A stretch of DNA of 64,000 bases, from positions 62,001 through 126,000 of the forward strand of contig NW_004085918.1 of NCBI RefSeq assembly GCF_000220395.1, read 5' to 3'. The stretch comes from Ichthyophthirius multifiliis. Lineage: Eukaryota > Ciliophora > Oligohymenophorea > Hymenostomatida. The notes under the pieces were generated by a model. That model saw only the letters and a program-made list of their open reading frames with translations. It was not told where the DNA came from and did no database searches. The translations under genes and the position numbers were made by a program. Each line of letters opens with the position of its first letter. The stretch's first letter is position 1. This document shows positions 55,341 to 64,000 of the stretch, piece by piece.

Positions 55341-56745
55341 TCATTTTTATAATAATAAATGATTTCTAAGTTTTAATAAAATTTCTATTAATTAACTTCC
55401 TACAAATCTTCCTAAAACACCTTTGCATGCACTTACTTCATCATATTATTGAACTTAGTCATTAAATAAATTTTTTTAACTGTTATTATCTTTTTTTAAT
55501 AAATTAATTGTAGAAGAACTTGAAGAAATAGCCACAGGAACTGGCTCGAAAGAATGATCTCCTACTTGAACTGGAGTAGTGTGATCTCCGGTAAGGCAGA
55601 TTATATATTCCTATTATGCCAAATTATTAGATTAAGCATTTTACAAAAAATCATTTAAACATTAATCAATAATTTCTAAATATTTAATTTTTCCTTCCAA
55701 ATCCTTATCATGTCCGCAGTCATCAACAGCTTTAACATGTAGAAATCCAAAATTAAACTAAGGATTTTATTAAAAGAATTAAAATGCAGTTTAAAATTTG
55801 CTTTTGAAATTTGAATGATAATCACCTGTAGCACCTTCTGCTTTAACTATTTTCATCCCTAAAGTTTATCCTAAACCATTTATTATTGCTGTTGGTGCTA
55901 TCATAAATGGTTTAATTTTATGTTTATCCTCAAATGTTTCTACTTCTATAAAAAACTGAGTTTTTATTTGTTAAAAAATAAATACTTAGTTTCATTCCTG
56001 CACCCCTTAATAATACAATGTTTGCTTTAACAAGCCCTTTTTTAGCCCTTTCTTTATTTAAAGGATGATTTTCAAGAACTCTATGTATTTCATCACTTAA
56101 AGAATTAACTATTTGGGCAGTGTAGTTACCTTCTTAATTTGTTCCTACCACTTTTCTTAAGACTAAATTATCCTTAAGTGGATCTGTGCCTGTAATTTTG
56201 TCTGTGAGGCCTGGCCCAGAAAGAATAACTCCACACCTATGTTCTGTTGCATGTTATACTTTAATAAAATGATCAGGAAAACCAGGAACTCTTAAACCAT
56301 TTATTGTATCTATTAATTCAAGTCCCCATTTATCAAAATCCCTATCAACTCTTCTTTTTTTACTACTTTTGTTTCAGGATCCATATTGGAAAAGTTACAC
56401 TTAAAAGCTATTTCAGAATAATCCATATCTAAACCTGCTCCAATGCTTTCAAAAGCTCCTCTTCCTCTATATAATTCAAATGGAATATATCCGAATATGT
56501 TCATATGAGCTGTATCTGAGCCACATGCTAAACCCGTTTCAACTGGATCCATTAATCCATTTATTCCTTTATTTTTAATATGTATAATAATATTTTTTTA
56601 AAAACTATATAAAACCTGACTTTGCTAATGCATCAAATGTAGGAATATTGGCTGTTTGAAGAGGTGTTTTTTTTTGCTTTTCATTTATACCAATATCACC
56701 TATACCATCTATTAAAATAAATAATATTTTAACATTTTTAACCAT
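55341..56745 (-). CDS. apgM: 2,3-bisphosphoglycerate-independent phosphoglycerate mutase, archaeal type (one frame break)
   Basis: This enzyme interconverts 3- and 2-phosphoglycerate in glycolysis. The start is MVKNVKILFILIDGIGDIGI, with the metal-binding Asp at about residue 13. The nucleophile block reads GLACGSDTAHMNIFGY, with Ser near residue 60. RGRGAFESIGAGLDM follows, and the C-terminal metal site is LTGDHTTPVQVGDHSFEPVP. Introns are 56567-56615 and 55946-55985. The reading frame breaks in the T run at 56355-56361 (A run on the coding strand). One more base restores KRRVDRDFDKWGLELI and makes the CDS 1317 bp, 438 residues. The protein is longer than typical archaeal members because of loops near the C terminus. 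Family assignment is firm; the frame break is most likely a consensus error. Confidence 0.92.
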
Positions 56746-56962
56746 TTTAGTTAATTAATTATTAATACTTTGTATATTTTGAATAAATTATATAATTTGA
56801 AAATAAAATATAAAAATAAGATAATTAAAAAATATTTAGTAAAAATGATGATAATAATAATAAGCATAAATATATATTTATAATGGAATGCTTTTTTGTC
56901 CAAAAACAATTTTTTTAATGCATATTATTTTTTTGTTTAAAAAAAAAATATTAATAAAATCG

Positions 56963-57721
56963 TCAAAAAACGATATCTTCATCTTAAATTTTATCGTCTT
57001 AATCAATTAAATTTCCTCCACCTTAAGCTTTGACACCTTTAGCTGCCATCATAGCTTCATACTTAGCAACTTCAGCATCTTCTTCAGCTATAACTTTCCT
57101 TTTATTATCGAGAACTTTTTTGATTCTAAATAAATCTTCTCTTGCCATTTCGTCTAATTCTTAATTAATGTAAACTTAAATACGCATGTATTCGGGAATA
57201 ACAACATGTTCTAATGCATTTACTCTTCTATTAGTAACTTTAATAACTTCATCAAGGGTAACAAAACTGGTTTAAAGTGAAGCTACTTTAACAAGTAAAT
57301 ATAAGCATTCTTTGAATTTTTATCTAGTTCTTTAAATTGCTAAACCCCCTTTATCTAAACCTAATTGACTTAAGTTTCCTTCAGAATCTTCCAATTCTTT
57401 CAAATTAAGATTAGGAAGCATTACACCTGCTATGTTTTCTGTACTTATATCTACTCTTATAAAAGCTTTTTTTATTGAATCTTTTACTATTGAGTTAAAT
57501 TATCCAGCTGCCCATTAAGCTTCAGCAAATAAGAGAAAAGCTTTTTACATTTCTTCATCCATCTTCATCTTATTATCTAATAATGCAACCATTATTGAAC
57601 GAAATCTGGTCTTTAAGCAATCACATTTCTTTTTCAATAGTTCATGACCTTTACGAGCTGATATTGTTTTTTATTTAAAAAGAGCTAATGTCATACGACT
57701 TGGAGTAATTTATTACGACAT
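56963..57721 (-). CDS. ATP6V1D: V-type proton ATPase subunit D
   Basis: Subunit D is part of the central rotor stalk of the V-ATPase V1 sector, which couples ATP hydrolysis to proton pumping into vacuoles and other acidic compartments. The intronless frame is 253 codons, the usual length for the family. It begins MSQQITPSRMTLALFKQKTI and contains ARKGHELLKKKCDCLKTRFR, the conserved N-terminal helix. The middle has IAGVMLPNL and the C-terminal helix holds TNRRVNALEHVVIPEYMRIQ and then ELDEMAREDLFRIKKVLDNK. The acidic tail ends QDEDIVF. The gene lies 217 bp downstream of the phosphoglycerate mutase start, and both are read leftward. The match is unambiguous. Confidence 0.96.
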
Positions 57722-58152
57722 TTTTTATTAATTTAATTTTTATTTATATATGAATATTTTTATTTTGCTTTTGATATAATTTTTTTTTTATTATTATTAT
57801 TTTTTTTTTTTCTAAAAAAAAAATAAAAAAGTCAAATATATTTTATTTACTTTTTTTTTATCAATACATGCTTTATAAATATGAAATAAATTTAAATTAT
57901 ATTTATTTTTTCGTTTATAAAAAAATAAAGATTTGAAAACATATTTTTTAATTGTAAAATTTATTAAAAAATCAAATAATTTTATTATCTTTAAAAAATA
58001 AAAAATATATGTAATTTTTCAAAATATTATTTATTAATTTTTTAAAGTAAACAAGCAAAATAAATTACCTTACCACAAAATAAAAGCAAAGAAAAAAAAA
58101 ATTAAAAGTTTTCTAATTAAACACTTAAAAAAAAAACATAAATATAAAAAAA
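57722..58152. promoter_or_regulatory. divergent intergenic spacer
   Basis: About 430 bp between the start codons of the V-ATPase subunit D gene (-) and the AGC kinase gene (+). It is A/T-rich with T and A runs; no motif is named. Confidence 0.4.
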
Positions 58153-59412
58153 ATGGGAAACATATGCGAAAAAAATACCAAACCTAGTTTTATAAATGAA
58201 AATCGATCTTCATTGTTTGTATAAAAAAATCCAGATTTAACATAATAAAATCCATAAATACGTTTAATAGTAAGTACCTGCTAATAAGAAAGTTAGTAAG
58301 AAAGCTAATAATAATCAGATAATTTTTAAAAGTAAAGTTTACGAAAATCTAATAGTTCAAATGGTAGTGATAGAAAAAGAAAACAAGTAACAATTTAAGA
58401 TTTTGTAATCGAAAAGCCTTTAGGCAAAGGCGGGTTTGGAGTAGTATATTTAGTTACAAAAAAGAGTTCTTAACATAAATACGCAATGAAAACAATAAAA
58501 AAAATAGATATGGTTAATTAGGATTTAATAGAAAGTACAATGTTGGAAAAAAATATATTAATAAATTGTAATAATCCATTTATAGTTTAATTAAAATATT
58601 GTATTTAAACCGAAAAAAAAGTTTATTTAATTATGGAATATTTAGAAGGAGGGGAATTATATAATTTACTAAAATATTTAGGATAGTTTCCGGAAAAAAT
58701 AGCCAAGTTTATAATTGCAGAAATTATTTTAGCTATTTAATATTTGCATGAAACCGCCAAAATTATTTATAGGGATATTAAACCTGAAAATGTATTATTA
58801 TCTAAATAAGGTCATGCTAAAATTATTGACTTTGGGCTATGTAAAGAACGTGATTTGTAGGATTAATTGACTTATACTTTTGCTGGGACTGCTGAATATT
58901 TAGCTCCAGAAATAGTATTAGGTAAAGGTCATAATAAAAATGTCGATTTTTGGTGTTTAGGCATATTTTTATTTGAATTAATTGCTGGTTATCCACCCTT
59001 TTAAGATTTAAATAGAAATTTTGATAAAATTACGTAATTAATTATTGAAAATAAACCTGTTTTTCCTGATTATTTTTCTCCTTATTTAAAAGAATTGATA
59101 CAAAGCTTTCTTTAAACAAATCCATTTCAAAGATTAGGTGCTTAATCTTTTGATGATATTAAAAGTCATAGATTTTTTTATGATATTAATTGGGATAATC
59201 TTTACTAATTAAACGTTAATTCTCCTCTTCTTTCATACACTAATATTGAAAAAATAGCTAAAGTCAATAGACCTAGACCTATTTATGAAACTCCGGTTAA
59301 TTCAAATATTAAATTGCCTTAAATTTAAGGTATGAGCTATGATATTGAGGATGTTTAAGAAAATGATTTGGAAACTGAATTCGTTGAATCTTTAATTAAA
59401 AAAGATAAATGA
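58153..59412 (+). CDS. AGC-family Ser/Thr protein kinase, probably N-myristoylated
   Basis: The intronless 420-codon frame starts [13 protein letters not shown], a Met-Gly-Asn with Cys at position 5, typical of N-myristoylation plus palmitoylation. Residues 1-80 are polar and Ser/Gln-rich. The kinase domain has the glycine loop GKGGFG (91-96), YAMKTIKK with Lys113, catalytic loop [11 protein letters not shown] with Asp208, IDFG (DFG at 226-228) and activation segment [12 protein letters not shown]. The YRD form and the AGC-type GT-EYLAPE segment place it with AGC kinases such as PKA/PKG. No cyclic-nucleotide binding domain is present. The C-terminal tail of about 80 residues is acidic and lacks a clear hydrophobic motif. 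Ciliates have many AGC kinases; the pathway is unknown. Confidence 0.93.
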
Positions 59413-61026
59413 TTTTTAATTGTATATACTTTTTGCTTCATATTCGTTTTTTTATTTTTTCTGTATTTATTTTTTTAACTTAACAAACAAACAAAAAATG
59501 CCTTTATCCATTTTTCTCGACTTTTTTTTTTTGATCGAATATATAAATATATATTATAAACTATTATTGATTTTGTATCCTCCTCTACTTCTACTTTATT
59601 TAAAATTGATTTGAAAAAACTTATTACTTTTTCTAAAAACCATTATTAAGGTTTTAACTTATTTCTTATAAAGCTCTTAATCATAATTTTTTTTTTAATT
59701 TAAGCTTAAAAATTAATATATTAATTTTTACTATATTTATAAATTATGAAATTAAAGAAAATATAAGAATTTGATTTTTTTTATTTTTAGATAAAATGTA
59801 ATACAATATAAAAATTATCTCTAAAATAAATTGCTTGGAAAATAAAATTTTAGAATACTTATTTTTACTAAACGGTTTTTCAATATGTGTTTTTTTCTAA
59901 TTTTAAAAAGTCTAAATTAAAAAAATATAAAGCATAAAAATATTAATCTATAAAAGTCTTAATTAATGGGACTTTAAGGTATAAATTTTATTTTTTTATA
60001 TTTATTTATTTATGTAAATATTGTATTTAAATTTATTTTTATTGGTTTAATTAATAAATTCATCTGTTAATTATTTATATTCAGTTATCTATTAATGAAA
60101 GTACATAAAAATTTTATCTAAGAGAAAACCAATATATTATAATTATTATATTCGCATTATTTTAAATTTTGAACATTTTTAGCAAATGCTTTTAAAAATT
60201 TTTGGAATCAATTCAATTGAGTTTTAAAAAAATTTAAATATTAAATTCGATTTTTATAAATATTTAGAACTGTAGATATGTTTTTTATACATTTGTAAAT
60301 TTTAAGAATTGATTCCTTTCATTATTTTTATTTTTATTTTATTTTCGGAAATAGTTCTTATACAGTTTATATATTTTAAACAATTTATCTAAATCTTTTT
60401 TTTACAAAAAAAAAATCCGTCATAAAAATCTACTTAATTAATTTAAAAATAAACTTTATCTTAACCTGTAATTTATATAATTTTGTAATTTTATTTACTT
60501 TTAATTATAATAAATATAATATCAATAAAAGAATATCAAAGATACAATTTTTAACTTTTTGAAAAAAATTAATATGTTTTCATATATATTCCAAAAAGCA
60601 AATTTATCATTTATTAATATTAAAATTAAAATTTTTAATAAAAATGTATTTCTTCTTTTTAAATATAGTAAGTGTATTTTTTAAAATTGAAAAATATAAA
60701 AAAAATTAATTAAGCTAAATAAATACATGTAAGGGGAGGTAAAATATTTTTTTTTCGAAATACAATATATATTTTTTTCATATTAAATAAAATTTAAACC
60801 ATTTAGATTTAACTGGAGAACAGATTTAAATATTTATTTAATTAAAAAAACAGTCTTAAAATTTTTTATTAAGAACTGATTTTCAAATTTGTTTGTAATA
60901 AATAAAAATACTTTTATTTAATTTAAATTGATTGTATTTTATTTTATTTTTCTTCATGTTTATTTATTTAAGAAAATAAAAAATATACAATTAATTTAAA
61001 AAAAAAATTAATTTCGATAAAAAAAT
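59413..61026. other. AT-rich intergenic region
   Basis: About 1.6 kb of A/T sequence between two plus-strand genes. I see no gene, RNA or repeat family in it. Confidence 0.55.
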
Positions 61027-61472
61027 ATGTTGAGAAAAATTCTTAATTTTAGTTAAAAAGTTAGATTAAATAGCAATATATAATTTTAATTCGCTAGTAA
61101 AGAAGTTGCTAAATCCTCTAAATAATAAGGATCCAAAAAAGATATTACTCAATATGTAGATGGACAAATAGTAAATCGTACTCAAATAACTCTTAAAAAA
61201 AAGAAGATATCGAAGCTTATGTTATCAAAATAGTTAAAAATTACTTCAGGACAACAAACAAATAAGCAGTTAATATTGAATCATAATTATCAGAACATGG
61301 ATTAGATGAATTCGATTCTATTGAGCTCTCAATGTAAATCGAAGAAGATCTTGGGTATGTTATTTCAGCAGAAACATTACCTGTTCTGAATAAAGTTAAG
61401 CATTTTGTTAATTATATTAATCATGTAGAACAATTTAAATAAGAAAATAATGGAAAATTACCTCTTGCTTGA
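61027..61472 (+). CDS. NDUFAB1: mitochondrial acyl carrier protein (one frame break)
   Basis: The start MLRKILNFSQKVRLNSNIQF is a basic, amphipathic presequence typical for mitochondrial import. The ACP domain carries LSEHGLDEFDSIELSMQIEE, in which the Ser of DSIE is the 4'-phosphopantetheine attachment site, and continues DLGYVISAETLPVLNKVKHF. Mitochondrial ACP serves mitochondrial fatty acid synthesis, lipoate supply and respiratory complex I assembly. The A run at 61195-61202 is one base short: with nine A residues the frame runs LKKKEDIEAYVIKIVKNY and the CDS is exactly 447 bp (148 residues). The downstream frame contains the whole functional domain, so a consensus error is much more likely than a true break. 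No intron was seen. Confidence 0.9.
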
Positions 61473-61739
61473 AGAGATATTTTTATTAATATTTATGTTC
61501 TTCTTGCAATTTTATTAAATTTTAACAATACAAAACAAAAAATGCAAAAGTTAATTTTTATTTTATTTATAACAAGAAGATTTATTAATATTATAATTGT
61601 TATTATTAAATCTTAAATAAAAAATATATTAAATAATCGAAAAATAATTTTATAATAAACATTTTATTTAATTTTTTTTTTTAAAAAAAATAAAAAATAA
61701 AGTAATTAACTTAAAATATTTATAATTAATTAAATTTTT
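61473..61739. other. AT-rich intergenic region
   Basis: Spacer downstream of the ACP gene; nothing seen. Confidence 0.5.
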
Positions 61740-62420
61740 ATGTTGTACGCACAGAAAGAAAAATTCGTTAATTTTTTTAAAAAAATCTAATTATTTTATC
61801 CAGAAATCAACAAAATTAATATAGAAGAAACTGCTATTTTTTTCAAAACAAATTATCTAATATAATGTAACGAAAATATAGCTAATATTTTGTGCAAGGC
61901 AAATCAGAATATAATAAAATATTAATTTTTGAGAATTTATAAAAATAATATATATAAATTATAAAAATTAATTATTGTCTCAATTAGTAAAATACTTATT
62001 GCATTTTTCTTATAAAATTTTAATTTTTCCTATGTGCAAATAAAAAATCGATTTGATCATATTGTTTAGCTAATCCGTAATATCAAAAATTATAAATAAA
62101 TTTTTTAACTTAGGGTAATATAAAATATTACATTGATAAATGTGTAAAACTTTTTCCAAAAGGAGAATATTTTAATTTAGCTTTTCATATTTAAATATGT
62201 ATTACCAAACAAAAAATAGAGTTTAGCTTACTTCTTATACAGCTCAAAATACTTTAATTTTTTAATTTATAATAAATAAGCACTATGAAGGGTGTATTAT
62301 TAAATACTTTTTATTGGGATTTCATTAAAATGCAATATATATTAACTTCGTAAGATAAGGATTAATTATATTTTATTAAACAGATTTTATAAAAGAAATA
62401 TATTAGTTAAAAAAATCAAG
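61740..62420 (+). CDS. hypothetical helical protein, incomplete model
   Basis: The first exon begins MLYAQKEKFVNFFKKIQLFY and continues NKINIEETAIFFKTNYLIQC up to about 61915. A second coding-like block, from about 62115, reads YYIDKCVKLFPKGEYFNLAF and later GVLLNTFYWDFIKMQYILTS. The two are in different frames, so an intron between about 61915 and 62115 is needed. The sequence is rich in aromatic and hydrophobic residues in a helical pattern, but no domain is recognised. The end is unclear; the second frame stays open well beyond 62420 into A/T sequence. It could be a genuine ciliate-specific gene or a relic. Confidence 0.38.
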
Positions 62421-62689
62421 AGATTTTCTATTTATTTTTTTTGTAATCCAAAAACAAAATAATAATAATTTTATTTTATTTAAAATATAATATTTTTGCA
62501 TAAATATATCTTATGAAATATTATCTAATAAATTCTTATATATAAGAGAGGCAAAATATATTTAATAATTATTTAAAAAAATAGTCAAAAACTGAAAATA
62601 AATATTCACAAATTTTAATTTAATATACTTTATATTTGTATTATATTTATCGATACACAAATTTAATTTATAATATTATTTTTTCATTA

Positions 62690-63850
62690 ATTTCACTTTT
62701 TATTTTCCTTGTATTTGTTTACTAGATATTCAGTTATTTTTTATAGTATTTATATATCCATTTTGTTATTTTTTAGAAAGTACCAATATTTTTATTTGTT
62801 ATTAATTCGTAAATATTTTTATGTTAATTTTAATTTTCAAAATACTGATATTAATGTTTATGAATAAGACTTTTGAATGAGTGTCTTTCTTTACATTTTA
62901 TTAATAATTACTTGTTTTTTATTTAATATAATAAGATATATAATCTTTTAGGTTTTAGTTTTTTATTGTATTTTTAAATTTTTCTTTTTTTATATTCATT
63001 TTACCTTTTACAGTTTTATTTATTCCCATTATTCAATTATAACATTTATCTTTAACTTTCTATTTAATTTTCATGTTTCTATATTAAATTATGTTAATCT
63101 GTTATGTTTTTTGAGTATTTAATTGATATTTATTACAAGTTTTTAACTTCTAAATCTTTCATTATATTTTTCGCAATTGCGTATTAAAATTGTGATTATA
63201 TGAAATTGTTTCATTATAGATATTACTTAAAATAATATTATTATCCTATTTATGTTTTTGGCTTAAATATTAATGTTTTTTAAAATTGTCTTTTATTTTT
63301 TGCATTCATACGTTAAGCTTCATATTATCTTATATTATTATTCCTAAATACTTATATTTATTTGTTTATGACAATTTATAAAATTGATGTTCTAATAATA
63401 TTTTTTTTTTATATATATTAACTATTTTTTTTAGATTTTTTTAAAATCATCCATTCGCAATTATCGTATTTTAAACTTAATCCATATTTATTATATGTCT
63501 AAATTAATATTTTGCAGTATTATGAAATTTAATGAGAAGGAGTTGTATAAGTAAAACATTCTGCTAAATTCAAAATTAATTTAATCATTAACTTCTTTAA
63601 ATATTAATTAAAATTATATAAACTATATAATTATATATTTAAAGTAACAAAAAATTTACAAATTAAATAAAAGAAATATTAGACATTTATTTATAATTAA
63701 ATAAAATATAAATTAGAATATAAAGTAAGAAGGAGAATGCTACAAACTTCATTAATGAAAAGAATATACAGCCTCATGAAAATCTTAAAAAATTATTACA
63801 TATTTGCCTATAGTCCGAAAATTTTAAATATATTTTTATCTCTTTTGCTA
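62690..63850 (-). mobile_element. decayed non-LTR-type reverse transcriptase relic
   Basis: On the minus strand, in changing frames, three blocks occur in the order expected for a reverse transcriptase palm/thumb. Near 63760-63820 there is GLQANMQQFFKIFMRLYILF followed by INEV, like the GLRQG..LSP..F.LYINEL block. Near 63440-63560 there is FTYTTPSHQISQYCKILIQT, then YGLSLKYDNCEWMILKK, like the FADD-to-GL.(V/L)N..K stretch. Near 63300-63390 there is KYKYLGIIIQDNMKLN, like the YLGI motif. Downstream Lys/Gln/Asn-rich sequence with ILSNIYNETISYNHNFN reaches about 62690. The catalytic Asp pair is not preserved and the frame is broken repeatedly, so it is inactive. The call rests on motif order, not on a search. 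Confidence 0.42.
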
Positions 63851-64000
63851 ATTAAGAATATATATATCTATTTATTTATTTAACAAAAAAAATACAAAAT
63901 TTATTTATAAAATGATAAAAAATTTCATAAATTAAAAGTAATTATTAATTTTATAAATTTATGTATAAATATTGTAATTGCTAAAAGAATTTTTTTTTTA
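63851..64000. other. AT-rich window end
   Basis: A/T sequence with nothing recognisable. Being nearly all A/T, it gives no indication of a telomere. Confidence 0.5.

Noticed and set aside
56313-56552. Separate 79-aa protein starting MDPVETGLACGSD
   Set aside because: It is an internal part of the phosphoglycerate mutase, bounded by an intron on one side and by the frame break and a TAA Gln codon on the other.
1-64000. Frequent TAA and TAG codons taken as disabling mutations
   Set aside because: They occur throughout well-conserved proteins at positions where Gln is acceptable, and TGA terminates at the expected places. This is the ciliate code, not pseudogenisation.
1-64000. tRNA, rRNA, snRNA and CRISPR arrays
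   Set aside because: Read-through showed no G/C-richer cloverleaf-like island, no rRNA core sequence and no spaced direct repeats. A covariance-model scan would settle this.

Overview
The window looks like macronuclear DNA of an oligohymenophorean ciliate. It is extremely AT-rich. Conserved proteins read through only if TAA and TAG are Gln and TGA is the sole stop. Introns are short (about 40-100 bp, GT...AG). Base composition and gene content suggest Ichthyophthirius multifiliis or a close relative; this is inference, since no sequence comparison was run. Almost every standard-code ORF is an artefact of that code, so genes were read with TAA/TAG = Gln.

Layout. 0.3-3.8 kb: divergent kinesin (+). 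4.0-7.6 kb: EF-hand/WD40 protein (-), divergent from a Seh1-type nucleoporin at 7.9-9.1 kb (+). 9.8-12.3 kb: calpain-like protein (+). 12.8 kb: small ORF (+). 13.6-14.6 kb: TPR protein (-), divergent from a RasGAP-VPS9 (GAPVD1-like) protein at 15.0-18.7 kb (+). 18.9-19.9 kb: hypothetical (-). 21.3-23.4 kb: fidgetin-like AAA ATPase (+). 23.9-32.5 kb: giant GLFG nucleoporin (+). 33.7-34.4 kb: membrane RING protein (+), convergent with an MBOAT acyltransferase at 34.6-36.1 kb (-). 36.6-41.1 kb: intronless 1482-aa membrane protein (-). 42.0-43.3 kb: multiply frame-broken ORF (+). 45.1-49.4 kb: coiled-coil protein (-). 51.7-53.8 kb: 668-aa protein, possibly mitoribosomal (-). 55.3-56.7 kb: archaeal-type phosphoglycerate mutase (-). 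57.0-57.7 kb: V-ATPase subunit D (-), divergent from an AGC kinase at 58.2-59.4 kb (+). 61.0-61.5 kb: mitochondrial acyl carrier protein (+). 61.7-62.4 kb: hypothetical (+). 62.7-63.9 kb: decayed reverse-transcriptase-like sequence (-). Spacers are nearly pure A/T with simple repeats; no tRNA, rRNA or CRISPR was seen.

The genes are ordinary eukaryotic housekeeping, ciliary and trafficking genes, not an operon. Two nucleoporins lie in the left half (Seh1-type and the giant GLFG protein).

The most striking whole-window signal is a set of single-base frame breaks, nearly all at A or T runs. They occur in calpain, the RasGAP-VPS9 gene, phosphoglycerate mutase, acyl carrier protein and two anonymous ORFs. 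In calpain, phosphoglycerate mutase, acyl carrier protein and the small ORF, the CDS length becomes an exact multiple of three once the missing bases are counted. Under-called homopolymers in the assembly explain this best. The biologically interesting items are a calpain whose catalytic His is replaced by Gln, a GLFG domain fused to a very long helical scaffold, the large unrecognised membrane protein, and the retroelement-like relic near the right edge.
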